Positions 51,975-59,600 of a stretch of 64,000 bases of DNA are shown here, in pieces. How positions within the stretch are numbered: position 1 is the stretch's first letter; each line of letters opens with the position of its first letter. The stretch spans positions 1 to 64,000 of the forward strand of contig NZ_RAQQ01000023.1 in the NCBI RefSeq assembly GCF_003610785.1, read 5' to 3'. Both the position numbers and the translations under genes were made by a program. The notes under the pieces were generated by a model. The model was not told the origin of the DNA and did no database searches. It saw only the letters and a list, made by a program, of their open reading frames with translations. The stretch is from Micromonospora globbae. GTDB lineage: Bacteria > Actinomycetota > Actinomycetes > Mycobacteriales > Micromonosporaceae.

Positions 51975-53147
51975 TCATGACGAGTAGGCCGAGTTCTCGT
52001 GCACGTACGCGTGGGACAGGTCGGTGGTCCAGATGGTGGCCTCGGCGGCGCCCGCGTGCAGGTCGATGCGGACGGTCACGTCCCGCCCGGTGAGGTCGAC
52101 CTTCGCGCGGTCCTCCGCGGCGGCGCCGCCCCGGCAGACCCACACCCCGTTGACCGCCACGTCCAGGTTGTCGGGCTCGAACGCCGCGGCGGTGGTGCCG
52201 ACGGCGGCGAGGATGCGACCCCAGTTGGGGTCGTTGCCGAACAGCGCGGTCTTCACGAGGTTGTTGCGGGCCACCGTCCGGCCCACCTCGACGGCGTCGT
52301 CCTCGCTCGCCGCGCCGACCACCTCGACGGCGATCTCCTTGGTGGCCCCCTCGGCGTCGGCGATGAGCTGCCGGGCCAGGTCCTGGCAGGCGGCGGTGAC
52401 GGCCGAGGCCAGCTCGCCCGGCGCCGGGGTGACGCCGGAGGCGCCGCTGGCGAGCAGCAGGACGGTGTCGTTGGTGGACATGCAGCCGTCGGAGTCGATC
52501 CGGTCGAAGGTGACCCGGCATGCCTCGCGCAGCGCGGCGTCGAGCTCGTCCGGCGTGGCGACCGCGTCCGTGGTCAGGACGCAGAGCATGGTCGCCAGGG
52601 CCGGGGCGAGCATCCCCGCGCCCTTCGCCATGCCGCCCACGGTCCAGCCGGCGCCCGGCACGACGGTCGTCTTGGGCCGGGTGTCGGTGGTCATGATGGC
52701 CTCGGCGGCCGGGGCGCCGCCGTCGCGCGACAGCTCACGCACGGCGGTGTCGACGCCGGCCAGCAGCGCGGGCATGGGCAGCCGCTCGCCGATGAGTCCG
52801 GTGGAGCAGACCGCCACCTCGCCGGCGCCGAGTTCCGGCACGGTGCCCGTGGCGGTGAGGGCGGCGGCGACGTGCTCGGCGGTGGCGTGCGTGTCCTGGA
52901 AGCCGGCCGGACCGGTGCAGGCGTTCGCGCCTCCGGAGTTGAGCACCACGGCGCGGACCGCCCCGCCGTGCACGACCTGCTCGGACCAGAGCACCGGGGC
53001 CGCCTTCACCCGGTTGGCGGTGAAGACCCCGGCGACGGCCGTCGCCGGTCCGTCGTTGACCACCAGGGCCACGTCGGTCGCGCCGCCGGTCTTCAACCCG
53101 GCGGCCACCCCCGCCGCACGGAACCCCTGCGGGACGGTGACGGTCAC
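51975..53147 (-). CDS. argJ: bifunctional ornithine acetyltransferase/N-acetylglutamate synthase
   Basis: Recycles the acetyl group from N-acetylornithine to glutamate. A 390-residue precursor that cleaves itself; the motif MAKGAGMLAPALATMLCVLTTDA contains the cleavage site and nucleophilic threonine (LA-TML, about residue 184). Other conserved parts are NSGGANACTGPAGFQDT and SDGCMSTNDTVLLLASG. The C-terminus HAYVHENSAYSS is the canonical ArgJ ending. Presence of ArgJ implies the cyclic acetyl pathway; whether it is bi- or monofunctional cannot be read from the sequence. Confidence 0.97.
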   Translation of the reverse strand: MTVTVPQGFRAAGVAAGLKTGGATDVALVVNDGPATAVAGVFTANRVKAAPVLWSEQVVHGGAVRAVVLNSGGANACTGPAGFQDTHATAEHVAAALTATGTVPELGAGEVAVCSTGLIGERLPMPALLAGVDTAVRELSRDGGAPAAEAIMTTDTRPKTTVVPGAGWTVGGMAKGAGMLAPALATMLCVLTTDAVATPDELDAALREACRVTFDRIDSDGCMSTNDTVLLLASGASGVTPAPGELASAVTAACQDLARQLIADAEGATKEIAVEVVGAASEDDAVEVGRTVARNNLVKTALFGNDPNWGRILAAVGTTAAAFEPDNLDVAVNGVWVCRGGAAAEDRAKVDLTGRDVTVRIDLHAGAAEATIWTTDLSHAYVHENSAYSS

Positions 53148-53193
53148 GGGCGCACCTCCTCGTTCACGAATCGCGCGTTCGGTTGCCCGGTGC

Positions 53194-54195
53194 TCACGGC
53201 GCCACCCCGTACACCGACAGACCGGTGGTCTCCGGCAGGCCGACCATCAGGTTGGCGTTCTGCACGGCCTGCCCGGCCGCGCCCTTGCCGAGGTTGTCGA
53301 GCGCGCTCACGACGATCAGCCGGCGCGAGTCGACGTCGACGGTGGCCTGCAGGTGGCAGGAGTTCGAGCCGAGCGTGGCGGCCGTGTGCGGCCAGCGCCC
53401 CTCGGGCAGCACGTGTACGAACGGCGCGTCGGCGTACGCCTCGGCGAGCACCGCCTGCGGGTCGACGCCGCGGGCCGGCACGGCGGTGACCGTGGCGAGG
53501 ATGCCGCGCGGCATCGGCGCGAGCACCGGGGTGAAGGAGAGGCTGCGCGCCCCCGTGGCCTGCTTGATCTCGGGCACGTGCTGGTGGGTGCCGACACGGT
53601 AGGGCGACAGGTCCCCCATCACCTCGCTCGCGAGCAGGTGGGCCTTGGCGCCGCGGCCCGCCCCGGAGGTGCCGGAGGCGGCGACCACCACGACGTCGGC
53701 CGGCTCGGCGGCGCCCGCGGCGATCAGCGGGGCGAGCGCGAGACTGATGGCGGCGGCGTAGCAGCCGGTGTTGGCCACCCGCGTGGAGGAGGCGATCAGC
53801 TCCCGCTGCCCGGGCAGCTCCGGCAGCCCGTAGGTCCACTGGCCGGCGTGGGTGCCGCCGTAGTAGTGCGCCCAGTCGTACGGGTTCGCGAGCCGGTGGT
53901 CGGCGCCCAGGTCGACGATCCGCACGTCGGCGGGCAGCTGCGCGGCGAGGGCGGCCGACTCGCCGTGCGGGAGGGCGAGGAAGACGAGGTCCGCGCCGGC
54001 GAGCGCGTCGGGCCCGGCCGGACCGAGCACCATGTCGAGGCCGGCGAGCTGCGGGTGGACGACGTCGACCCGGTGGCCCGCCTGGCTGTGCGCGGTGGCG
54101 GCGACCAGCTCGAACTCCGGGTGCGCGGCGACCAGGCGGAGCAGCTCGCCCCCGGCGTAGCCGCTCGCCCCGGCGACAGCGACTCGGATTCCCAT
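53194..54195 (-). CDS. argC: N-acetyl-gamma-glutamyl-phosphate reductase
   Basis: NADPH-dependent reduction of N-acetylglutamyl phosphate. A 333-residue enzyme with the nucleotide-binding VAVAGASGYAGGELLRL, FLALPHGESAAL and the active-site cysteine in ANTGCYAAAISLAL (about residue 145). HQHVPEIKQATG and FTPVLAPMPRGILATV are typical. ATG 54195 has GGAGG five bases upstream; the GTG at 54201 overlaps that ribosome-binding site and is rejected. First gene of the operon, with promoter and ARG-box-like palindrome directly upstream. Confidence 0.97.
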   Translation of the reverse strand: MGIRVAVAGASGYAGGELLRLVAAHPEFELVAATAHSQAGHRVDVVHPQLAGLDMVLGPAGPDALAGADLVFLALPHGESAALAAQLPADVRIVDLGADHRLANPYDWAHYYGGTHAGQWTYGLPELPGQRELIASSTRVANTGCYAAAISLALAPLIAAGAAEPADVVVVAASGTSGAGRGAKAHLLASEVMGDLSPYRVGTHQHVPEIKQATGARSLSFTPVLAPMPRGILATVTAVPARGVDPQAVLAEAYADAPFVHVLPEGRWPHTAATLGSNSCHLQATVDVDSRRLIVVSALDNLGKGAAGQAVQNANLMVGLPETTGLSVYGVAP

Positions 54196-54205
54196 ACCCA
54201 CCTCC

Positions 54206-54217
54206 GCATGATTATGC
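54206..54217. promoter_or_regulatory. ARG-box-like palindrome (GCAT-N4-ATGC)
   Basis: On the minus strand the sequence TGCATAATCATGCGG contains the inverted repeat GCAT-N4-ATGC, an AT-centred palindrome of the kind bound by ArgR. It starts only 5 bp downstream of the argC -10 hexamer and adjoins the argC ribosome-binding site (GGAGG at 54201-54205), so it should cover the transcription start. A second CATGCA-containing half-site lies upstream (complement of 54266-54272). ArgR is encoded in the same operon. Confidence 0.65.
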
Positions 54218-54222
54218 AGTCC

Positions 54223-54251
54223 AGGCTAGCAGCGAAGATCGCGCCCTGCAA
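54223..54251 (-). promoter_or_regulatory. arg operon promoter (-35 TTGCAG, 17 bp, -10 TAGCCT)
   Basis: On the minus strand TTGCAG (complement of 54246-54251) and TAGCCT (complement of 54223-54228) are separated by 17 bp. Transcription would begin near 54215, inside the palindrome, giving a leader of about 20 bases before argC. Spacing and hexamers fit the actinobacterial housekeeping sigma factor. Confidence 0.6.
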
Positions 54252-54402
54252 GTTCATACGGTCCACTGCATGAGAATTTGGCGAACGTCGGCGAACGTTC
54301 GGCCCGGCGCGGGCACCGCCACGCAATCCATCGACTGTCATAATTGAAACGTTCTGGTGTGGGGCCGGAGACGGCCCGCGGGGGGCACGCAGCGGAGGAC
54401 GA

Positions 54403-56259
54403 ATGGGACTTTCGTTCCGGATCCTCGGTCCGGCACAGGTCCTTCGCGACGGGCGGCCCCTGCGCCTGCCCGGCGGCCGGCCCACCGCCCTGCTGGTCAC
54501 CCTGCTGCTGCACGCGGGGCTCGCGGTGCCCGTGGAGCGGCTGCGCCAGGAGTTGTGGGGCGGGCAGGCGCCCGCCTCGGCCGTGGCGAACCTGCGCACC
54601 CATGCCAGTCACCTACGGCACCTGCTCACCGCGCCCGGCGAGCCGGCCCGGCTGCGCGCGGAGAACGGCGGCTACCTGCTCCGGGTGGATCCGGGCGAGC
54701 TGGACGCCGCCGAGTTCGAGCGGCTGGTCGCCGAGGGGCAGGCGGCCCACGCCGACGGCCGTCCCGGTGACGCCGCGCCGCTGCTGGAACGGGCGCTGGC
54801 CCTCTGGTCGGCCACGGAGCCGCCCCCGGCGTACGGGCCGGCCACCGCCGCCGCGTTCGACCGGCTCCGCGAGCGGCGGGCCGCCGGCCGGGAGACGTAC
54901 GCGGCCTGCCGGCTCGACCTGGGCGACCGGGGCAGCCCGGCGCTGCTCGCCCTGCTCCGCGGGCACCTCGCGGAGAACCCGCTCCGCGAGCCCGGCTGGG
55001 CGCTGCTCATGACGGCCCAGTGCCGGGCCGGCGACCGCGCCGCCGCCCTCACGACGTACCGGGCCGCGTGCCGTGCCCTCGCCGGCGAACTGGGCGTCAC
55101 CCCCGGCCCGGAGCTGACCGAGCTGTACCGGGCCGTCCGGCGGCACGAACCGCGCCCACCGGCGGGACGCCCACCCGCCCGCACCCGGGACCGGCCCCCG
55201 GGCGACCTCCGCCCCGCCTCCCCCGTGCCGCACGAGCTGCCCTGCCCCACCACGCCCTTCGTCGGCCGCCGCGCCGAGCTGGCACGCCTTCGCACCGCGC
55301 TCACCACGGCCCGCGAACGCCCCGCCACCGTCTCCGTGTACGGCATGGCCGGCACCGGCAAGTCCGCGCTCGCCCTGCACGCCGCGGCCGCGGCCCTGGA
55401 CGCGTTCCCCGACGGCCAGCTCCACCTCGACCTCGGCGGCTCGGTCGCGGGCACCGCGCCGTCACCGTTGCGGGTGGCGGCGCGGGTGCTGCGCTCGTTC
55501 CGGGCCGGCGCCGCGGAGCCGGTGCCGCTGGGCCTCGCCGAGGCACGGGCGCGGATCCGGTCGCTGCTGTTCGACCGCCGCGTGCTGCTGGTGCTCGACA
55601 ACGTCGCCGACCCCGCCCAGGTCGACGGCCTGCTGCCGGTACGCGGCGGCTGCGCCCTGCTGCTCACCAGCCGCTGCCCGGTGCCCCACACCGACCGCCC
55701 GCTGCGCCTCGACCCGCTGCCACCGGTCGACGGGCTGACGCTGCTGCGGGCCGTCGCCGGGGACCGCCGCGTGGACGCGGAACCGGAGGCCGCCGCGGCC
55801 GTGGTGGCGCTCTGCGAGGGGCTGCCGCTGGCGCTGCTCACCGCCGCCGGCCGGCTCGCCGAGTGCCCGCACTGGACCATGGCCCGCCTGGCCCGGTTGC
55901 TGGGCGACGAGGGCCACCGGCTGGCGGAGACCGGCCTGCGTCCCCGGCTGACCGCGAGCTACCACCGGCTCGGCCCGGCCGCGCCGCTCTTCCGCCGCCT
56001 CGGCGGCGCGCCCACCGGACCGGTCACACCCGAACTGGCCGCCGCGCTGGCCGACGCGCCGACCGAGGAGGCCGCACGGGCGCTGGACCGGCTCGTGGCG
56101 GCGCAGCTCGCCGAGCCGGCCGGTCCGGGCCGGTACCGCATCGGCGACCTCGTCCGGCTCTACGCCGCCGAACTCGACGCCGCCGACCCCCCGGCCGGCG
56201 CCCACCGGGTCAGACCGACGCGGGACTGTCCTCCCGGTAACCCCGGGCCTGGAGGGTGA
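54403..56259 (+). CDS. SARP-family regulator with BTAD and NB-ARC domains
   Basis: A 618-residue AfsR-type activator. Residues ~1-95 form the OmpR-like winged helix (FRILGPAQVLRDGRPLRLPGG...RTHASHLRHLL), and ~96-245 the bacterial transcriptional activation domain. A Pro/Arg linker follows, then an NB-ARC ATPase with P-loop YGMAGTGKSALALH (314-321) and RVLLVLDNVADPAQVDGLLP. Unlike full AfsR it lacks a C-terminal TPR domain. SARPs activate secondary-metabolite genes by binding heptameric repeats; such repeats are at 59203-59293 in this cluster. The 3' end overlaps the convergent ABC gene by 50 bp. Upstream are a tandem GGCGAACGTC/GGCGAACGTT (54280-54299) and a CATAAT at 54340-54345. Confidence 0.93.
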   Translation: MGLSFRILGPAQVLRDGRPLRLPGGRPTALLVTLLLHAGLAVPVERLRQELWGGQAPASAVANLRTHASHLRHLLTAPGEPARLRAENGGYLLRVDPGELDAAEFERLVAEGQAAHADGRPGDAAPLLERALALWSATEPPPAYGPATAAAFDRLRERRAAGRETYAACRLDLGDRGSPALLALLRGHLAENPLREPGWALLMTAQCRAGDRAAALTTYRAACRALAGELGVTPGPELTELYRAVRRHEPRPPAGRPPARTRDRPPGDLRPASPVPHELPCPTTPFVGRRAELARLRTALTTARERPATVSVYGMAGTGKSALALHAAAAALDAFPDGQLHLDLGGSVAGTAPSPLRVAARVLRSFRAGAAEPVPLGLAEARARIRSLLFDRRVLLVLDNVADPAQVDGLLPVRGGCALLLTSRCPVPHTDRPLRLDPLPPVDGLTLLRAVAGDRRVDAEPEAAAAVVALCEGLPLALLTAAGRLAECPHWTMARLARLLGDEGHRLAETGLRPRLTASYHRLGPAAPLFRRLGGAPTGPVTPELAAALADAPTEEAARALDRLVAAQLAEPAGPGRYRIGDLVRLYAAELDAADPPAGAHRVRPTRDCPPGNPGPGG

Positions 56260-58051
56260 ACAACCGGGCGTACCCGCCGCCGGCGGCGAGCAGCTCGTCG
56301 TGCCGCCCGTACTCGGCGACGCGACCGTCGGCGAGCACAGCGATCGTGTCCGCGTCCCGGACGGCGTTGAGCCGGTGGGAGATGAGCAGGCTGGTCCGCC
56401 CCCGGCGCAGGTCACGCAGCCGGGTGTGCAGGTCGTGCTCGGCCTCGGCGTCGAGCCCGGAGCTGGGCTCGTCGAGGATCAGCAGGTCACGGTCCGCCCG
56501 CAGGAAACCGCGGGCCAGGGCCACCCGCTGCCACTGGCCGCCGGAGAGGACCACGCCGGCCTGCTCGTCGTCCCGGTCCGGGCCCTCGTAGAAGATCCGC
56601 GTGAGCAGCGTGTCGTAGCCGCGGGGCAGCGCCGCCAGGGTCTCGTCCACGCCGGCCTGCCGCGCGGCGGCCCGCAGCCGCCCCGGGTCGTCCCGGGCGG
56701 CGAGGTCGCCCACCGCGATGTTCTCGGCCGCCGTGAGGTCGTACGGCATGAAGTCCTGGAACACCGCCCCGAGCCGCTCCCGCAGCGCCGCCGGGTCGAA
56801 CTCGCGCAGGTCGACCCCGTCCCACCGGATCGCGCCGCGCTCCGGGTCGTAGAACCGGCAGAGCAGCTTGACCAGGGTGCTCTTGCCCGCGCCGTTCAGG
56901 CCGACGAGAGCGGTGGTCGAGCCGGCCGGCAGGAACAGGTCCACCCCGCGCAGCACCCAGGGGTGCCGTGGCGAGTACCGGAACCAGACGTCGCACAGCT
57001 CGATGCCCCGCCGCAGCGGCGGGACGGGCCGGGCCACGGCCGGCACCGGCAGGTCGCGCTCGGCCCGGACCACCTCGTCGTAGTGGTCGAATAGGAGCAG
57101 CGCCCGGTGGATCGCGCCGAGCTGCCCGACCAGGCTGCCCAACGCCCCCTGGACCCCGGGCACGGCGGCCAGGTAGATCACCACGTCGCCGGGGGTGAGC
57201 CGGCCGGCGGCGGCCGCCGCCACGGTGTAGACCACCCCGACGCCGGCGACCACCGCCCCTTGCAGCCCGAGCAGGCTCTGGGCGCGCAGCTCGCGCCGGT
57301 CCAGGCGCTGCTCGACGGCGTGCATGCCGTGCAGTTCGGCCAGCATCCGGTCGCCGAGGAACCGGCCGAGACCGAACAACCGCACCTCCTTGGCCGCCGG
57401 CACGCCCACCAGCAGCTGGGCGAAGAACAGGTCCCGCCGCTGGAAGTGCTCCAGGTGCAGCACCATCGCGGCCCGGGCACGGTTGAGCCGCAACTGGAGC
57501 CAGAGCGTGGGCAGCGCGGCGGCCAGCACCAGCAGGCCGATCACGGGGCTGAGCGCCAGCAGCACGCCGAGGAAGCCGCTGAGCGCGATGAGGCTCTGCA
57601 CGCCGCCGAGCGCGTTGCCCGTCAGCTGGGTGGGACCGAGGTGGCCGGTCTGCTGGGCGGCCTGGAGGCGGTCCTGGAACGTCGGATCCTCCAGCCGGAC
57701 CAGGCCCACCAGCCGCAGCACCGCGTCGTGCAGCCGGCGGCGCACCAGCCGGCTCACCGCCCGCATCCGCTCCTTCTCCACGTACGCGCGCAGGTGGGGC
57801 AGGAGCACGCCGGCTGCCGCGGCGACCGCGAGGCCGACGCCGAGCAGGGCCAGCGACCCGGGCGAGCGGCCCCGGGTGAGCCCGTCGAGGACGAGTTTGG
57901 TCAGCGCGGCCACGAGCACCGGCGCCACCCCGGCGAGCACCGCCAGCAGCAGGTCGGCCGTGGTGCCCGCCGGCGCGGCGCGCCAGGTGAGCCCGAGGGC
58001 CGCCCGGGTGTGCCGGGCGGCCCGGCGCGGCGCCAGTCGCGGGCCCGTCAC
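56210..58051 (-). CDS. ABC exporter, fused permease and ATPase (peptide-exporter type)
   Basis: A 613-residue half-transporter with six transmembrane helices in the first ~330 residues and a nucleotide-binding domain from ~365. The latter has Walker A LVGLNGAGKSTLVKLL, signature VVLSGGQWQRVALARGFL, Walker B LLILDEPSSGLDAEAE and switch ISHRLNAVRDAD. There is no N-terminal C39 peptidase domain, so leader removal needs another enzyme. The layout resembles lantibiotic/lasso-type exporters. It overlaps the MauD-like gene by 4 bp and is third in the mauE-mauD-ABC unit, the likely exporter for the Cys-rich peptide. Confidence 0.92.
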   Translation of the reverse strand: MTGPRLAPRRAARHTRAALGLTWRAAPAGTTADLLLAVLAGVAPVLVAALTKLVLDGLTRGRSPGSLALLGVGLAVAAAAGVLLPHLRAYVEKERMRAVSRLVRRRLHDAVLRLVGLVRLEDPTFQDRLQAAQQTGHLGPTQLTGNALGGVQSLIALSGFLGVLLALSPVIGLLVLAAALPTLWLQLRLNRARAAMVLHLEHFQRRDLFFAQLLVGVPAAKEVRLFGLGRFLGDRMLAELHGMHAVEQRLDRRELRAQSLLGLQGAVVAGVGVVYTVAAAAAGRLTPGDVVIYLAAVPGVQGALGSLVGQLGAIHRALLLFDHYDEVVRAERDLPVPAVARPVPPLRRGIELCDVWFRYSPRHPWVLRGVDLFLPAGSTTALVGLNGAGKSTLVKLLCRFYDPERGAIRWDGVDLREFDPAALRERLGAVFQDFMPYDLTAAENIAVGDLAARDDPGRLRAAARQAGVDETLAALPRGYDTLLTRIFYEGPDRDDEQAGVVLSGGQWQRVALARGFLRADRDLLILDEPSSGLDAEAEHDLHTRLRDLRRGRTSLLISHRLNAVRDADTIAVLADGRVAEYGRHDELLAAGGGYARLFTLQARGYREDSPASV

Positions 58052-58587
58052 GAGGCCACCGGCAGGTCCAACCGGGCGATGCCGAAGGCGGTCGACGCCA
58101 CGATCCCGCGCTCGTCGAGCAGCCCGAACGCGGGGTACCCCTTGACGCCGAAGGCGAGCGGCAGCGGGCCGCTTCCCGGCTCGACGAAGACCGTCGCGAG
58201 GCCGGCGAACTGCGCGGCGTACGGCTCGGTGTCCGGGCCCTTGCCGACCACCACGATCCAGACGTGCGCGGCCCCTCCGGGCATCGTCCGCGCCCGGTCG
58301 ACGAGCAGCGGGATCTGCTCCGCGCAGTGCTCGCAGGCCGGCGACAGGAACGCCACGAGCGTCATCGGCGGGATGTCCGCCCGGGTGCGCACCGCACCGT
58401 CCACGGTGGTCGAGACGAAGTCCCCGGGGATGGAACCGACCTCCAGCATCACCTCCGGCGGCGCCGCCTGGCGCTCACCGAGCAGGTCGGTGTGCTCGCG
58501 CAGCCGGCGGATCACGCCGAGCAGCAGCACGAGGTTGAGCAGGCCGAGCGCGGCGACGAGGACGACGGCGACGGTCAACAGCGCCAT
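58048..58587 (-). CDS. MauD-like thioredoxin-fold membrane protein
   Basis: A 179-residue protein with one N-terminal transmembrane helix (TVAVVLVAALGLLNLVLLLGV, ~5-25) and an extracytoplasmic thioredoxin fold with the redox motif SPACEHC (Cys85/Cys88). LGLLNLVLLLGVIRRLREHTDLLGER and the following PGDF segment resemble MauD. In methylamine-using bacteria MauD and MauE are needed to mature MauA, a small subunit with six disulfides. No methylamine dehydrogenase genes are present here. ATG 58587 is 31 bp after the MauE-like gene. Inferred role is disulfide handling of the Cys-rich peptide. Confidence 0.85.
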   Translation of the reverse strand: MALLTVAVVLVAALGLLNLVLLLGVIRRLREHTDLLGERQAAPPEVMLEVGSIPGDFVSTTVDGAVRTRADIPPMTLVAFLSPACEHCAEQIPLLVDRARTMPGGAAHVWIVVVGKGPDTEPYAAQFAGLATVFVEPGSGPLPLAFGVKGYPAFGLLDERGIVASTAFGIARLDLPVAS

Positions 58588-58618
58588 GGGGACTCCTTCA
58601 CGGGTTGCCGGGCGGGGG

Positions 58619-59170
58619 TCAGGGTCGGCCGGCCGGGCGGGTGGTCCGGGACGGCGTGGGGGCGAACAGGGCCACGAGATCGTCGAGACGGACGGCCACG
58701 GCGGCCAGCGGGACGGCCACCCCGGCGGCGAGCAGCGCGGCGGCCGGCGACAGCGACGGCCCGGCCACCGCCCCGCCGAGCAGGCCGAGCACGGCCACCG
58801 CGGCGAGGGCCACGTTGCGCGCCACGTGCCGGGGGCCGACCGGCGCGTCGGCGCTCCCGAAGCAGCGGCAGGCCGGGCGCGCGCCACGGCGCAGCGCGCC
58901 GACGACCGCGGCGGTGAGCACGGCCAGCAGTCCGGCGGCGAGCAGCAGTCCCGCGGGCGCGGTACGCCCGACGGCGAGCAGCACGACGACGGCCGCCTCG
59001 GCGGCGACGGCGAGCCGGGCCACCGGCCGGGTCCAGCGTGCGGGCACGCCGAACTGGCCCACCGACACGACGAACCCGGCGAAGGCCGCCCGGGTGCGCA
59101 GCTTGCCGACCACCGCGGCGAGGAACACCAGGGCCAGCAGCAGCCGCGCGGCCAGCTCGGTCGCTCGCAT
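58619..59170 (-). CDS. MauE/DoxX-like redox-associated membrane protein
   Basis: A 183-residue integral membrane protein with four to five helices and the cysteine motif PACRCFGS (Cys101, Cys103), which matches the CxCFG signature of MauE-family proteins. It begins RLLLALVFLAAVVGKLRTRAAFAGF, also as in MauE/DoxX proteins. ATG 59170 has GAGGAGG upstream with a 9-base spacer. The promoter at 59203-59234 drives it and the following MauD-like and ABC genes. The MauD/MauE pair probably shuttles electrons across the membrane. Confidence 0.87.
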   Translation of the reverse strand: MRATELAARLLLALVFLAAVVGKLRTRAAFAGFVVSVGQFGVPARWTRPVARLAVAAEAAVVVLLAVGRTAPAGLLLAAGLLAVLTAAVVGALRRGARPACRCFGSADAPVGPRHVARNVALAAVAVLGLLGGAVAGPSLSPAAALLAAGVAVPLAAVAVRLDDLVALFAPTPSRTTRPAGRP

Positions 59171-59202
59171 CCGTCCGCACCTCCTCGTCACGACGGAGGC
59201 CC

Positions 59203-59234
59203 ACGCTAGGAGCGGGGGATACGGCGCGGATACA
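59203..59234 (-). promoter_or_regulatory. SARP-type operator and -10 for mauE-mauD-ABC
   Basis: On the minus strand: TGTATCC (complement of 59228-59234), 4 bp, CGTATCC (59217-59223), 8 bp, then the -10 hexamer TAGCGT (59203-59208). Heptamers 11 bp apart with the last one 8 bp upstream of the -10 is the known geometry of SARP operators (ActII-ORF4, AfsR). There is no -35 hexamer, as expected when a SARP replaces it. A third, shifted copy (GCGTACC) lies at 59239-59245. Confidence 0.75.
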
Positions 59235-59261
59235 TCGAGGTACGCCGTCGCCGACGCCGGC

Positions 59262-59293
59262 TGTAGGTCCGGTGTACGGGGCGGCCGTAGCGT
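59262..59293 (+). promoter_or_regulatory. SARP-type operator and -10 for the Cys-rich peptide gene
   Basis: On the plus strand: TGTAGGT (59262-59268), 4 bp, TGTACGG (59273-59279), 8 bp, TAGCGT (59288-59293). The geometry and the -10 hexamer are identical to those of the divergent promoter at 59203-59234, and all four heptamers share GTA at the same position. Transcription would start near 59300, giving a leader of about 33 bases with the ribosome-binding site GGAGGTGA at 59321-59328. Confidence 0.75.
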
Positions 59294-59332
59294 CCCCGCA
59301 TCGATCGACGACAATCGGAGGGAGGTGAACGG

Positions 59333-59548
59333 ATGTTCCGTCGACTGGAGAGCCTCGGCGAGCGGCTGCTCGGGGTGTTCGTGCCGAAGGTGACGGCCGC
59401 CGCCGGCTGTCCGCCGGACCCGTGGTGTGCGGTGTGCGGCACCTGCTACTTCAAGCGGTGCAGCTACAGCGGCTCGTGCGCGGTGAACTGCGGCTCGTGC
59501 GGCTACTACTGCTCGGCCGGAGCCAGCAGCATGACCTCACTGTGCTGA
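59333..59548 (+). CDS. Cys-rich 71-residue peptide precursor (10 cysteines)
   Basis: A 71-residue peptide not matching a family known to me. Residues 1-25 form a basic/amphipathic leader (RRLESLGERLLGVFVPK) ending VTAAAG. Residues 26-71 are a core with ten cysteines at 26, 32, 35, 38, 43, 49, 53, 56, 60 and 71, the last being the C-terminal residue. The core is also rich in Gly, Ser and Tyr (e.g. CGSCGYYCSAG). No classical Sec signal peptide or double-glycine site is evident. The excellent ribosome-binding site and dedicated SARP-type promoter argue strongly that it is expressed. Adjacent MauE/MauD-like proteins and an exporter suggest a secreted disulfide-rich peptide, possibly an antimicrobial or signal. 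Confidence 0.85.
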   Translation: MFRRLESLGERLLGVFVPKVTAAAGCPPDPWCAVCGTCYFKRCSYSGSCAVNCGSCGYYCSAGASSMTSLC

Positions 59549-59555
59549 TCGCGCT

Positions 59556-59599
59556 CGGGGGTGCCGCGTGGCCGGTCCACGGCCGCGCGGCACGTCCCC
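59556..59599. terminator. terminator between the Cys-rich peptide and the S26 peptidase
   Basis: GTGCCGCG (59561-59568) pairs perfectly with CGCGGCAC (59586-59593), and flanking GGGG/CCCC can extend the stem. It lies 12 bases after the peptide stop codon, in the gap between two convergent genes, and would terminate both. Confidence 0.7.
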
Positions 59600-59600
59600 G

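Noticed and set aside
58048..59170. Methylamine dehydrogenase (mau) operon
   Set aside because: MauD- and MauE-like proteins are present, but no mauA, mauB or other mau genes are; the neighbours are an exporter and a Cys-rich peptide instead.
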